Below are positions 16,050-24,257 of a DNA stretch of 64,000 nt, one piece after another; within the stretch, counting starts at the first letter, position 1, and every line of letters starts with the position of its first letter. The stretch comes from Solirubrobacteraceae bacterium (GTDB lineage Bacteria; Actinomycetota; Thermoleophilia; Solirubrobacterales; Solirubrobacteraceae). Both the position numbers and the translations under genes were made by a program. The notes under the pieces were generated by a model, which made no database searches, had not been told where the DNA came from, and saw only the letters and a list, made by a program, of their open reading frames with translations. The stretch is taken from assembly GCA_023230855.1 (NCBI GenBank), contig JALNWQ010000018.1:1-64000 (forward strand), read 5' to 3'.

Positions 16050-16862
16050 TCAGAGCCCGAAGACGCGCCGGGCGTTGCCGTCGAGGAACAGCTCCCGCGC
16101 CTCGTCGTCGAGCCCCAGGTCGTCGAGGCCCTCGAGCGCGTGCGCGGCGGTGATCATCGGGTGGTTCGTGCCGAAGAGGACCTTGCGGCGGCCGCCGGGG
16201 TCGCGCAGGTAGGCGACGAGCTCGGGCGGGTACCGCGCGACGGTGTACGCCGACGTGTCGATGTGGACGTTCTCGTGCTTGCGGCAGACGGCGACCATCT
16301 CCTCGGTCCACGGGTAGCCGATGTGCCCGCCGACGATCGTCAGCTCCGGGAAGTCCAGCGCGACCCGGTCGACGTAGGGGATCGGCCGGCCGGTCTCGGA
16401 CGGGCGCAGCGGCCCGGTGTGCCCGACCTGGGTGCAGAACGGCACGCCGAGCTCGATGCAGGCGGCGAAGAGCGGGTAGTACCGGCGGTCGGTGATCGGG
16501 GCCTCCCACAGCCACGGCACGACCCGCAGCCCGACGAACCCGAGCTCGGTGACGCACCGGCGCAGCTCACGGACCGCGTCCATCGGGCGCCGCAGGTCGA
16601 CCGAGGCGATGCCCCGCAGGCGCGAGGGATGGGCGGCGACCCAGCCGGCGACCTCGTCGTTGCCGACCAGCTCGCCCTCCGGTCCGTGCCACGCGCTGAG
16701 CAGCCCGACGTCGACCCCGCCGGCGTCCATCGCCGCCAGCGTGCCGGCGATCGGCGGCTCCTCGTCGGGGACCTCCAGGCCCGTCCACCGCCGCAGCGAC
16801 GCGAGCATGTCGTGCCCGAGGAACCGGCGGGTGGGGTGCTGCATCCACGCGTCGACCGTCAT
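16050..16862 (-). CDS. Amidohydrolase-2 family metal-dependent hydrolase, 270 aa
   Basis: The sequence follows the amidohydrolase_2 (ACMSD-like) TIM-barrel: MTVDAWMQHPTRRFLGHDML, VGLRVVPWLWEAPITDRRYYP, FCTQVGHTGP, TIVGGHIGYPW, and the C-terminal VLFGTNHPMI, where family members place metal or catalytic residues. The N-terminal HxH is not evident, so the metal site may be degenerate. Family members decarboxylate or hydrolyse ring-cleavage products. It lies between a ChoD-like oxidase and a P450, all on the minus strand. TAGGCT (complement of 16869-16874) is six bases before the ATG, indicating a leaderless transcript. Confidence 0.8.
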   Translation of the reverse strand: MTVDAWMQHPTRRFLGHDMLASLRRWTGLEVPDEEPPIAGTLAAMDAGGVDVGLLSAWHGPEGELVGNDEVAGWVAAHPSRLRGIASVDLRRPMDAVRELRRCVTELGFVGLRVVPWLWEAPITDRRYYPLFAACIELGVPFCTQVGHTGPLRPSETGRPIPYVDRVALDFPELTIVGGHIGYPWTEEMVAVCRKHENVHIDTSAYTVARYPPELVAYLRDPGGRRKVLFGTNHPMITAAHALEGLDDLGLDDEARELFLDGNARRVFGL

Positions 16863-16905
16863 GGCCGGAGCCTAGGTCGGCCCCGGCCGTGCGTCCAGCC
16901 CCCGG

Positions 16906-18354
16906 TCAGAGGGCGGAGAGCGTGATCGGCAGGCCGTCGGCGGGGAGCGGGCCGGTGCCGTAGGAGATCGGCGGCTCGTAGCCGTCGGGGATCGAGAACC
17001 GTCGCGTGAGGAGCAGGCGGAAGAGGATCGCCTTGACCTCCATCGTCCCGAAGAACATGCCGATGCACTTGTGCGCGCCCGCGCCGAACGGCGCCCACGC
17101 GAACTTGTGCGACCGGTCCTCGGCCCGCTCGGGCAGGAACCGCTCGGGGTCGAACGTGTGCGGATCGGACCACCACGGCTCCATCCGCTGGCTCGGGTAG
17201 ATGCCGATGAGCAGCTGGGTGTCGGCCGGGATGAACCGCCCGTCGAGCTCGGTGTCCTTCACCGACCGGCGGCCGAGGATCCCGACCGGGGCGTTCATCC
17301 GCAGCGTCTCGCGGAAGCAGAGGTCCATGAGCGGCAGCCGGTCGACGTTGGCGTAGTCGATCTGGTCGACGCCGAGGGCGACGGCCTCCTCGCGCAGCCG
17401 CTCCTGCCACTCGGGGTGGCGGGCGAGGTAGTAGGCCATCATCGACAGCGTCAGCGTGCTCGTGTCGTGCGCGGCCATCATCGTGAAGATCATGTGGTTC
17501 ACGACGTCCTCGTCGGTGAACCGCTCGCCGTCGGCGGTCTCGGCCCGGCAGAGGACGCTGAAGAGATCGTTGCCGTCGCCGGCGCGCTTGGCCGGGATCT
17601 GGCTGCGGAAGTGGTCGGCGAGGAGCCGACGGCTGCGCAGGCCGCGGTGCCACATGCCGCCGGGGACGTCGTGGCGGATGAGCGCCTGCCCGCCGACGAC
17701 GCAGTCGTCGAACGCGTGGTTGAGCCGGTCGGCCTCGGGTCCGAGGCTCTCGCCCATGAACACCTCGGTCGCGATGTCGAGCGTCAGCTGCTTCGTCGCG
17801 TCGAAGAGCTTGAAGCCCTCCTGGTTCGGCCACGACGCGACGCCGCGGGCGATCGTGTCGTTCGCCTGGGCGATGTAGTCGACGAGCCGCGGACGCTTGA
17901 ACGCCTCCTGCATGATCCGGCGGTGCTGCAGGTGCTCGTCGCCGTCCATGAGCATGACGCCGCGGTCGAAGAACGGGCCGATGAGGTAGTCCCAGCCCTG
18001 CTTGTTCGAGAACGCCTTGTCGCGGTTGGCGAGCACCGTGCCGATCGCCTCGGGACCGAGGACGAGGACCATCTTCGTGCCGAACGCCGTCGTCCACGAG
18101 ATCGAGCCGAACCGGTCGTACAGCTCGCCGCAGTGCTCGAGGGTGTGGCGGAGGAACCCCAGCGTGCGCCCGATGTAGGGCACGGACGGGTCGCCCATGA
18201 CCGGCTCGAGCCCGCTGCCGGGGGGTGGCGTGGCCAGCGGCTGCGCGGCCCGCTCGGGCAGGCGGTCGAACAGCGCGTTGGCGGCGTCGACGACCGGGAC
18301 GCGGTCGATCGCGGCGCCGGCGAGCGCGAGGGGCTTCGTCAGGAGGCTGGCCAC
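16906..18354 (-). CDS. Cytochrome P450 monooxygenase (second), 482 aa
   Basis: The heme loop FGAGAHKCIG (423-432, thiolate Cys430), the I-helix motif MMAAHDTSTLTLS and the ExxR motif RETLR are present. The FGAGAHKCIG form is that of the CYP120/CYP26/CYP136 side of the superfamily, whose members often act on isoprenoid or sterol-like substrates; that is a loose hint only. The protein is only weakly similar to the P450 at 9529. The GTG at 18354 is used because TACCGT lies seven bases upstream inside a large palindrome shared with a divergent TetR gene. It is followed by the amidohydrolase gene 43 bp downstream. Confidence 0.93.
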   Translation of the reverse strand: MASLLTKPLALAGAAIDRVPVVDAANALFDRLPERAAQPLATPPPGSGLEPVMGDPSVPYIGRTLGFLRHTLEHCGELYDRFGSISWTTAFGTKMVLVLGPEAIGTVLANRDKAFSNKQGWDYLIGPFFDRGVMLMDGDEHLQHRRIMQEAFKRPRLVDYIAQANDTIARGVASWPNQEGFKLFDATKQLTLDIATEVFMGESLGPEADRLNHAFDDCVVGGQALIRHDVPGGMWHRGLRSRRLLADHFRSQIPAKRAGDGNDLFSVLCRAETADGERFTDEDVVNHMIFTMMAAHDTSTLTLSMMAYYLARHPEWQERLREEAVALGVDQIDYANVDRLPLMDLCFRETLRMNAPVGILGRRSVKDTELDGRFIPADTQLLIGIYPSQRMEPWWSDPHTFDPERFLPERAEDRSHKFAWAPFGAGAHKCIGMFFGTMEVKAILFRLLLTRRFSIPDGYEPPISYGTGPLPADGLPITLSAL

Positions 18355-18379
18355 ATCTGAGACGGTACCGTTCCAGATG
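18354..18379. promoter_or_regulatory. 26-bp near-perfect palindrome, TetR-type operator between P450 and TetR genes
   Basis: The arms CATCTG and CAGATG enclose a centre built on ACGGTACCGT; 22 of 26 positions are symmetric, with mismatches only at the second pair of steps from each arm. The P450 -10 box (TACCGT) and a TACCGT on the opposite strand both lie inside it. The first base of the palindrome is the last base of the complement of the P450 GTG. Confidence 0.85.
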
Positions 18380-18402
18380 ATGGTTCGTCAAGCTGGACGT
18401 CG

Positions 18403-19065
18403 ATGACGACGCAGGCCGGTGGTCGCCGCTACGGCGGACGGAGCGGGGCGGAGCGCAGCGCGGAGCGCCGTGACGCGCTCCTCGACGCCGCGTTCCGGAT
18501 CGTCGCCGCCGAGGACTGGCACGCGCTGCGGATCGACGCGCTGTGCCGCGAGGCGGGCCTGAGCAAGCGGTACTTCTACGAGGAGTTCGGCAACCTCGAC
18601 GACCTGGCGACGGCGCTCGTCGGCCGGCTCGGCGACGAGCTCATCGCGGTGACCGTCGCCGGCGTCGAGCGCGACCCCACCCCCACCGGCCTCGTGCGGG
18701 CGGCGCTCGACCCGTTCCTCGCCCACCTCGCCGACGACCCCCGCCGCGCGCGGGTGCTCTTCGGCGCGGTGCCCGGCGACGGCGACGCCGCCCGCCGCCG
18801 CGACGAGGTGCTGCGCCGCGTCATGGCCGCCGCGATCGGGCTGGGGGTGGAGATCCTCGGCGCCGCCCGCGGGCCGACGGTCGACGTCGGCGCGTCGTTC
18901 CTCGTCGGCGGCACCGTGCAGGCGGTGCTCGACTGGCTCGCCGTGCCGGAGCCCCGCGCGACCGACGCGCTCGCCGACGACCTGGCCGCGCTCTGGCAGG
19001 CGGTCGTCGACGCGACGTTCCCGGCGCCCGCGTCGTCGGCCCGCGGGGACCGACTCACTCCTTGA
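18403..19065 (+). CDS. TetR-family transcriptional repressor (second), 220 aa
   Basis: The DNA-binding helix-turn-helix is RDALLDAAFRIVAAEDWHAL followed by DALCREAGLSKRYFYEEFGN. The ligand-binding half is divergent. The gene is divergent from a P450 across a 48-bp gap containing a 26-bp palindrome that is presumably its operator. The first ATGs after the palindrome (18376 and 18379) run into a stop, so the start is the ATG at 18403. Its stop overlaps the end of the convergent glycosylase gene by 11 bp. Confidence 0.88.
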   Translation: MTTQAGGRRYGGRSGAERSAERRDALLDAAFRIVAAEDWHALRIDALCREAGLSKRYFYEEFGNLDDLATALVGRLGDELIAVTVAGVERDPTPTGLVRAALDPFLAHLADDPRRARVLFGAVPGDGDAARRRDEVLRRVMAAAIGLGVEILGAARGPTVDVGASFLVGGTVQAVLDWLAVPEPRATDALADDLAALWQAVVDATFPAPASSARGDRLTP

Positions 19066-20179
19066 GCAACCGCGAGAACCGCCGGTCCTTGTACGGCGAC
19101 CCGCCGGTCTGGCACGTGGCGCAGTAGGCCATCTCGTCGTCCTCGTAGTGGACGGCCAGGATCGGGTCGCCGCACCGCGGGCAGGGCTCCCCCACCCGCC
19201 GGTGCACCCGCAGCGGCATCGGCAGCTTGTCGGGGATCGGGATCGTCAGGACGTCGAGGTGGCGCCGCAGCGCCCCGCCGAGGACGTCGCCGATGGCGTC
19301 GCGCAGCCGGTCGCGCTCGCCGTCGTCGAGGTCGCCGCAGCGGCGCAGCGGCGCGATCCTCGCGGTCCAGAGGATCTCGTCCGCCCAGCTGCGGCCGATC
19401 CCGGCGACGACGCGTTGGTCGCGCAGCGCTCCGCGCAACGTCCGCCGTGGCGGGAGCGTCGTGACGTCGAACGGGGCGGGCCACGCGTCGGGCCCGAGCG
19501 ACGTGAGCGTCTCGTCGGCCGCGACCGCGGCGAGCGGCAGCAGCGCCGCCCACGCCGCCTGCCGCGTCCCGAACTCGCGCAGGCGCAGCTCGCGCCCGCC
19601 GCCTCCCCCGTCGCTCCGGCGCGGCCCGTCGGGTCGCGCCGGGTCGTGCCCGCCGTCGCGTCCCCCGCCGGCGAGGCCGATCGCGATCCGCACCGACCGG
19701 TCGCGGGGCCCGGCGCGGCCGTCGTGCAGCTGCAGCCGACCGGCGCTCATGAGGTGCACGACGAGGATCGCGTCGGGGCGGACCCGGGCGGCGGCGTCGC
19801 GGGCGCCGGGGGACGCGGGAGACGGCCCGTCGTCCGGGCGGTCGGCCGTGGGCCCGTCGGCGGCGCCGTCGGCCCCACGGGCATCGTCCGCCGCGACCCG
19901 GACCGGCGGATCGAGGCCCGGCACCGGCACGCCCGCACCGCGGGCGGCGTCGGCCGCGGCGTCGTCGCCGGACGGCAGCGCGCCGCCGGCGAGCCCGACG
20001 AGGAGGAGCTTGCCGCGGCGGCGCAGGCCGGTGACCGTCGCCCCCTCCAGCGCGTCGAGCGGCGGGGCGAAGGTCCGCATCGTCGCCAGGCCCGGAGCCC
20101 GCGCCCGCTCGACGGTGGCCCCGGCGACCGCGGCGTCCAGCAGTCGGACGGTCGCCTCGATCTCGGGCAGCTCGGGCAC
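19055..20179 (-). CDS. Fpg/Nei-family DNA glycosylase with two low-complexity inserts, 374 aa
   Basis: The N-terminus (M)PELPEIEATVRLLD supplies catalytic Pro2 and Glu3 (formed by GTG initiation and Met removal), and Lys57 lies in LRRRGKLLLVG. The helix-two-turn-helix GIGRSWADEILW (260-271) and a four-Cys zinc finger (C333, C336, C353, C356) follow. The enzyme excises oxidised bases and nicks the strand. Residues 67-135 (Ala/Asp/Gly/Pro-rich) and 170-197 (Gly/Arg/Asp-rich) are inserts not found in ordinary Fpg; the usual Asn in GIGN is Arg. Length is about 100 residues above the family norm. GAGACT lies six bases before the GTG. Confidence 0.9.
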   Translation of the reverse strand: MPELPEIEATVRLLDAAVAGATVERARAPGLATMRTFAPPLDALEGATVTGLRRRGKLLLVGLAGGALPSGDDAAADAARGAGVPVPGLDPPVRVAADDARGADGAADGPTADRPDDGPSPASPGARDAAARVRPDAILVVHLMSAGRLQLHDGRAGPRDRSVRIAIGLAGGGRDGGHDPARPDGPRRSDGGGGGRELRLREFGTRQAAWAALLPLAAVAADETLTSLGPDAWPAPFDVTTLPPRRTLRGALRDQRVVAGIGRSWADEILWTARIAPLRRCGDLDDGERDRLRDAIGDVLGGALRRHLDVLTIPIPDKLPMPLRVHRRVGEPCPRCGDPILAVHYEDDEMAYCATCQTGGSPYKDRRFSRLLKE

Positions 20180-20243
20180 GGGGCGAGTCTCCCACGGGGC
20201 CCGGGCGCGCGGGAGGGGCGTCGCCGCCCGCGTAGGCGCGACA

Positions 20244-20298
20244 CCGGTCGCCGCCCGAGCCCGCCCGCGACGGAGGGCGCCGGTCGCCGCCCCGAGCC
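20244..20298. repeat. 36-bp-period duplication between Fpg and SixA genes
   Basis: CCGGTCGCCGCCCGAGCC at 20244-20261 recurs, with one extra C, at 20280-20298. A partial third copy (GTCGCCGCCCGCG) starts near 20219. It lies after the sixA stop on the minus strand, where a terminator would be expected. Confidence 0.6.
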
Positions 20299-20315
20299 GG
20301 CCGGCCGGTCGCGAC

Positions 20316-20771
20316 TCAGCCCCCGAGCCGGGCGAGCTCGGCCGCGCGGAGGAACGACCGCAGCTCGCCGCCGTCGCCGAGCCGCACGACGACGAGGCCA
20401 CCGGTCGGGACCGCCACGCGCGCGCCGGTGAGGTCGTGGACGACCTGCGACAGGTCGGGCTCGTGCCCGACGACCATCACGCGCTCCCCGAGCGCCGCGA
20501 CGGTGCGGGCCTCGTCGGCGTCGAGCCCGACGAGCGCGTCGTGGCGCACGACCGTGCCGCCGAACCGCTCCGCGGCGAGCTCGGCGGTGCGCGTCGCCCG
20601 GACCTTGGGCGACGCGAGCACGACGTCCGGCACCCGCTGCAGCGCGACGAGCGCCCCGCCGACCGCCCGGGCCTGGGCCTCGCCCTCGGCGACGAGGTCG
20701 CGCTCGGGATCGGGGCGCGTCCCGTGCGGCTCGGCGCGACCGTGGCGGACGATGAGCAGCTCGTGGGCCAT
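20316..20771 (-). CDS. sixA: SixA-type phosphohistidine phosphatase, 151 aa
   Basis: The RHG motif (LLIVRHGRAEPHG, catalytic His10) and a later VVGHEP segment identify the histidine-phosphatase superfamily; length and the PERDLVAEGEAQA stretch fit the SixA group. SixA removes phosphate from phosphohistidine on signalling or PTS proteins. The start is well supported: TAGCGT (complement of 20778-20783) lies six bases before the ATG at 20771, with no ribosome site. It is transcribed away from the aldehyde dehydrogenase gene's end. Confidence 0.88.
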   Translation of the reverse strand: MAHELLIVRHGRAEPHGTRPDPERDLVAEGEAQARAVGGALVALQRVPDVVLASPKVRATRTAELAAERFGGTVVRHDALVGLDADEARTVAALGERVMVVGHEPDLSQVVHDLTGARVAVPTGGLVVVRLGDGGELRSFLRAAELARLGG

Positions 20772-20837
20772 GGGGCCACGCTAGCCCATGCGCCCGCCGG
20801 TCCCGGTGACCCGACGGTGGCCGCGAGCGGTGGGGCC

Positions 20838-20922
20838 GCCCGCGACGGCGCGCCCGCCGCCCGGGCCGACCGTCGCGCCACCCGCCCGCGACGGCGCGCC
20901 CGCCATCCGGGCCGACCGTCGC
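20838..20922. repeat. 46-bp-period duplicated hairpin downstream of the aldehyde dehydrogenase gene
   Basis: Two 39-bp copies at 20838-20876 and 20884-20922 differ at two positions. Each has GCGACGG pairing with CCGTCGC (7 bp). The second copy ends at the stop codon of the aldehyde dehydrogenase on the minus strand, so these are tandem hairpin terminators placed before the sixA promoter. Confidence 0.75.
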
Positions 20923-22464
20923 CTACCCGCGGCCGCCCCGCCCGTACACGGCGCGCACGAGCCCGCCGAGGAGCTTGTGGACGAGCCCGTCGTACGGGTA
21001 GTGCTGGGGCTCGCGCCGCAGCGCCAGGCGGGCGACGACGACGGTCTGCGTGGCGGTGTACTTCACGATCCCCTCGCGGCCGTGGCGCGCCCCCAGGCCG
21101 GAGTCCTTCCACCCGCCCATCGGGGCCTCGAGCGCGGCGTACCCGACGAGCGCGTCGTTGACGTGGACGGTGCCCGCCTGGATCCGCCGGGCGATCTCCT
21201 CGCCGCGGGCGACGTCCTTCGTGAACACCGACGCCATCAGGCCGTACGGGCTGTCGTTCGCCAGCCGGACCGCCTCGTCGGCGTCGGCGACGCGCATGAT
21301 CGGCAGCGTCGGCCCGAACGTCTCCTCGGTCATGCAGCGCATGCCGTGGTCGGCGTCGGCGATGACCGTCGGCGGGTACCACCAGCCGGGGCGCCCCTCG
21401 TCCTCGTCGCCGCCGACGACGATCCGCGCGCCCTTGCCGCGCGCGTCGTCGACGTGGTCGCGGACGACGTCGAGCTGCTCCGGCACGGTCAGCGCGCCGA
21501 CGTCGGTCGCGCCGGGCCCGGTCGGGTCGTTGGTGCGCAGCGTCGCGGCCCTCTCGGCGACCTTCGCGACGAACGCGTCGTAGACCGACGCCTCGACGTA
21601 CGCCCGCTCCACCGAGATGCAGGTCTGGCCGCCGTTGAACATCGCGTAGAACAGGGCGGTGCTCGCGGCACGCTCCAGGTCGGCGTCGGCGAGGACGATG
21701 AGCGCGTCCTTGCCGCCGAGCTCGAGCGAGCAGGGGATGAGGCGGTCCGCGCACCGCCGGGCGATCCCGCGACCGACCTCGGTCGACCCGGTGAACATCA
21801 CCATGTCGACGGCGTCGACGATCGGGTCGCCCAACCGCGAGCCGCTGCCGGTGACGACCTGCAGGACGTCGTCCGGCAGCCCGCACTCGCGCAGCGCGCG
21901 GAGCATGAGCAGCGACGTCAGCGGCGTCTTGGCCGCCGGCTTGAGCAGCACGGCGTTGCCGGCCATGAGCGCGGGGATCGCGTCGCCGAACCCGTTGGTG
22001 AACGGGTAGTTCCACGGTGCGATGACCCCGACGACGCCGACCGGCGCGTGGCGGACGACGACCTTCTTGCCGACGAGCAGCGGCGAGGCGACCTTCACCC
22101 GCTCGTCCGCGAGGAGCTTCGGCGCGGCGGACGCCCAGTGCCCGAACGCGGCGGCGCCGTAGGTCACCTCGGCGATCATCGCGTCCTCCCACGCCTTGCC
22201 CGTCTCGGACACGATAGTGCGGACGAGCTCGTCGCGGTGGTCGACGACCCAGCGCTGGGCACGGCGCATGACCCGGGCGCGCCCGTCGAACCCCAGCGCC
22301 TCCCAGGCGGGCTGGGCCGCACGGGCCCGGGCGGCCGCGACGGCGACGTCGTCGGGGCCGAGGGCGTCGACCCAGGCGACCGTCTCCCCGGTCGCGGGGT
22401 TGACCACCGCCTGCCGCCCGGGACGCTCCCCGTCGGTCGGCCGGACCTGCTCCTGCGTGCTCAT
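20923..22464 (-). CDS. NAD(P)+-dependent aldehyde dehydrogenase, 513 aa
   Basis: Typical ALDH landmarks occur in order: GVIAPWNYPFTN, the FTGSTEVGR nucleotide-binding segment, the catalytic Glu in LELGGKDA, the catalytic Cys in FNGGQTCISVERAYV, and EETFGPTLPIMRV. Length and sequence resemble the succinate-semialdehyde/aliphatic aldehyde group (GabD2-like). It probably oxidises aldehydes from the neighbouring P450/GMC pathway; the substrate is not readable. The ATG at 22464 is preceded by AAGGGGAGCG, a good ribosome site. C-terminally there is a 30-residue Arg/Tyr/Gly extension. Confidence 0.92.
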   Translation of the reverse strand: MSTQEQVRPTDGERPGRQAVVNPATGETVAWVDALGPDDVAVAAARARAAQPAWEALGFDGRARVMRRAQRWVVDHRDELVRTIVSETGKAWEDAMIAEVTYGAAAFGHWASAAPKLLADERVKVASPLLVGKKVVVRHAPVGVVGVIAPWNYPFTNGFGDAIPALMAGNAVLLKPAAKTPLTSLLMLRALRECGLPDDVLQVVTGSGSRLGDPIVDAVDMVMFTGSTEVGRGIARRCADRLIPCSLELGGKDALIVLADADLERAASTALFYAMFNGGQTCISVERAYVEASVYDAFVAKVAERAATLRTNDPTGPGATDVGALTVPEQLDVVRDHVDDARGKGARIVVGGDEDEGRPGWWYPPTVIADADHGMRCMTEETFGPTLPIMRVADADEAVRLANDSPYGLMASVFTKDVARGEEIARRIQAGTVHVNDALVGYAALEAPMGGWKDSGLGARHGREGIVKYTATQTVVVARLALRREPQHYPYDGLVHKLLGGLVRAVYGRGGRG

Positions 22465-22628
22465 CGCTCCCCTTCGCGCCGCGCGTCCTACGCACCCCCC
22501 GTTCGGCGGGGCGCCCCGGGGCAGCGTAGCGCGCCCGACGCCCCGGCCCCGGCGAAGGTGACGTCGGCGTCAGGTTCGGGGCCGAGGGGCGGGCCGGCGA
22601 CGGTCGTCGCCGGCCGTGCTTCGTCCGG

Positions 22629-23099
22629 TCAGTCGGCGATCGCGATCGACGTGATCGAGATCGGGGTGACGGGGCGGTCACCCGGGCCGGTCGGGGTGGT
22701 GCCGATCCGCTGGACGACGTCGTCGCCGTCGACGACGCGGCCGAACGCCGTGTGCTTGCCGTCGAGCCACGGCGTCGACTCGGCGGTGACGATGAAGAAC
22801 TGCGACCCGTTGGTGCCCTTGCCCTGCACGGTGCCGGCGTTCGCCATCGCGAGCGTGCCGCGGACGATCTTGTGGTCGTTGATCTCGTCGTCGAAGGTGT
22901 AGCCGGGACCGCCGGTGCCGGTGCCCTGCGGACACCCGCCCTGGATCATGAAGTCGGCGATGACCCGGTGGAAGACCAGGCCGTCGTAGAACCCGTCGGC
23001 GGCGAGCTTCTTGAAGTTGGCGACCGTCTGGGGCGCGTCGTCGTCGAAGAGCTCGAGGACGACGTCGCCCTCGCTGGTGCTCATGGTGGCCGTGGACAC
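22629..23099 (-). CDS. Cyclophilin-type peptidyl-prolyl cis-trans isomerase, 156 aa
   Basis: The single cyclophilin domain includes FHRVIADFMIQGGCPQGTGTGGPGY (with the catalytic Arg of FHRV), NGSQFFIVT, and LDGKHTAFGRVV. It catalyses proline isomerisation in the cytoplasm; no signal peptide is present. The GTG at 23099 is backed by a strong GGAGGAG five bases upstream; a second ATG five codons later is possible. TAGGGT further upstream gives a leader of about 45 nt. It stands alone on the minus strand. Confidence 0.93.
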   Translation of the reverse strand: MSTATMSTSEGDVVLELFDDDAPQTVANFKKLAADGFYDGLVFHRVIADFMIQGGCPQGTGTGGPGYTFDDEINDHKIVRGTLAMANAGTVQGKGTNGSQFFIVTAESTPWLDGKHTAFGRVVDGDDVVQRIGTTPTGPGDRPVTPISITSIAIAD

Positions 23100-23179
23100 G
23101 GCATCTCCTCCGGATCGGGGAACGAGGGCCCGACCCTAGCGTCGCGCCCGGCCGTCTGCGCGCCCAGGGGTGGCGCGGG

Positions 23180-24202
23180 TCAGCTCGTGCCCGAGATCTC
23201 GGCGATCTCGCCGGCGGCCGGCGTGCCCGGCACGGTGCTGACGAGGACGAGCACGTGCCGGTACTTGCGGGTACGGCCGGCGGCGTCCTTGAGCGAGAGC
23301 TTCGTCGAGCCGCTCCGCGTCGGCGTCTCGGACGTCAGCGCGTCCCAGCCCAGGTCGAGGGCGTCGGGCGGCAGGTCGCGCTGGGTCGTGCCGAGCACCT
23401 TGACGACCATCCCCTTGGTCGCGTTGCGCAGGGTGAGCGTCTCGACCGTCGTCGGGGTGGCGAAGTCGAGGACGTACCCGAACCCTCCGGCCTTGCCCTC
23501 GTTGAGCGTGAACTTCCACGACGTCGACGTCTTGCCGTCGATCGCGGCCCCGTCGTCGCCCTTGTCGGCGAGGACCCCGTCGGGGTCGTACAGCGACCCG
23601 CTGCCGAACGACAGCGGCCCGCTCGGCGACTTGGCCGTGGTGGTGGTCCGCGTCGTGGTGGTCGTCGTGCGCGTCGACGTGGTCGGGGACGGGGAGCCCG
23701 CGTCGGACCCGTCGTCGGCATCGGCGTCGTCGTCGCCCGCGCCGGCGTCGAGGTCGGTCGTGTCGTCGTCCTCGACGTCCTCGTCGTCGAGCGCGGCCGT
23801 GTCGTCCTCGTCCTCGTCGGGCTCGACGTCCGCGGGCGGCGCGGTGGGCGAGGCCGGGGGCGTCGTGCCGACGGCCGGCGGGACGGCGGGCGTCGTCGCC
23901 TGCGGCACCGGGGTGCCGCTGGCGGTGGCCGGGGCCTGGGCGACGTCGGACGCGTCGTTGCTCAGCGCCGCGTACGCCGCGGCGGCGGCGCCGCCGGCGA
24001 GCAGCACGGCGGCGGCGACGGTGACGGCCGCGGCGCGGAGGCCCGGCAACCGCTCGACCGCGGGCGTGAGTCGGGCGCCGCAGCCCAGGCACCACTCCTG
24101 GTCGGCGGTGGCCCCGGCGCCGCACCGCTCGCAGTCCCGCGCGACGGCGGCCGACGGCGCGTCGGCGACGGGGTCCTGCTCGTGCTCGTGGGGCGCGGTC
24201 AC
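23180..24202 (-). CDS. Zinc-ribbon membrane protein with acidic stalk and discoidin-like C-terminal domain, 340 aa
   Basis: An N-terminal zinc ribbon (CERCGAG...CLGCGAR) is followed by one membrane helix (about residues 55-80). A long Asp/Glu/Thr/Pro-rich stalk follows (about 85-185, including a Thr run in TRTTTTTTRTTTT). The C-terminal beta-rich domain (about 190-340; DGKTSTSWKFTLNEGKAGGF) resembles an F5/8C-discoidin ligand-binding fold. The protein thus senses or binds something outside with a cytoplasmic zinc ribbon inside; ligand and partner are unknown. The GTG is leaderless-like: TACCCT (complement of 24209-24214) lies six bases upstream. Confidence 0.7.
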   Translation of the reverse strand: MTAPHEHEQDPVADAPSAAVARDCERCGAGATADQEWCLGCGARLTPAVERLPGLRAAAVTVAAAVLLAGGAAAAAYAALSNDASDVAQAPATASGTPVPQATTPAVPPAVGTTPPASPTAPPADVEPDEDEDDTAALDDEDVEDDDTTDLDAGAGDDDADADDGSDAGSPSPTTSTRTTTTTTRTTTTAKSPSGPLSFGSGSLYDPDGVLADKGDDGAAIDGKTSTSWKFTLNEGKAGGFGYVLDFATPTTVETLTLRNATKGMVVKVLGTTQRDLPPDALDLGWDALTSETPTRSGSTKLSLKDAAGRTRKYRHVLVLVSTVPGTPAAGEIAEISGTS

Positions 24203-24257
24203 GGACCTAGGGTAGCGTCGATCCGCCCGCGGCCGCGCCGGTGTACGGCGACTCCCG

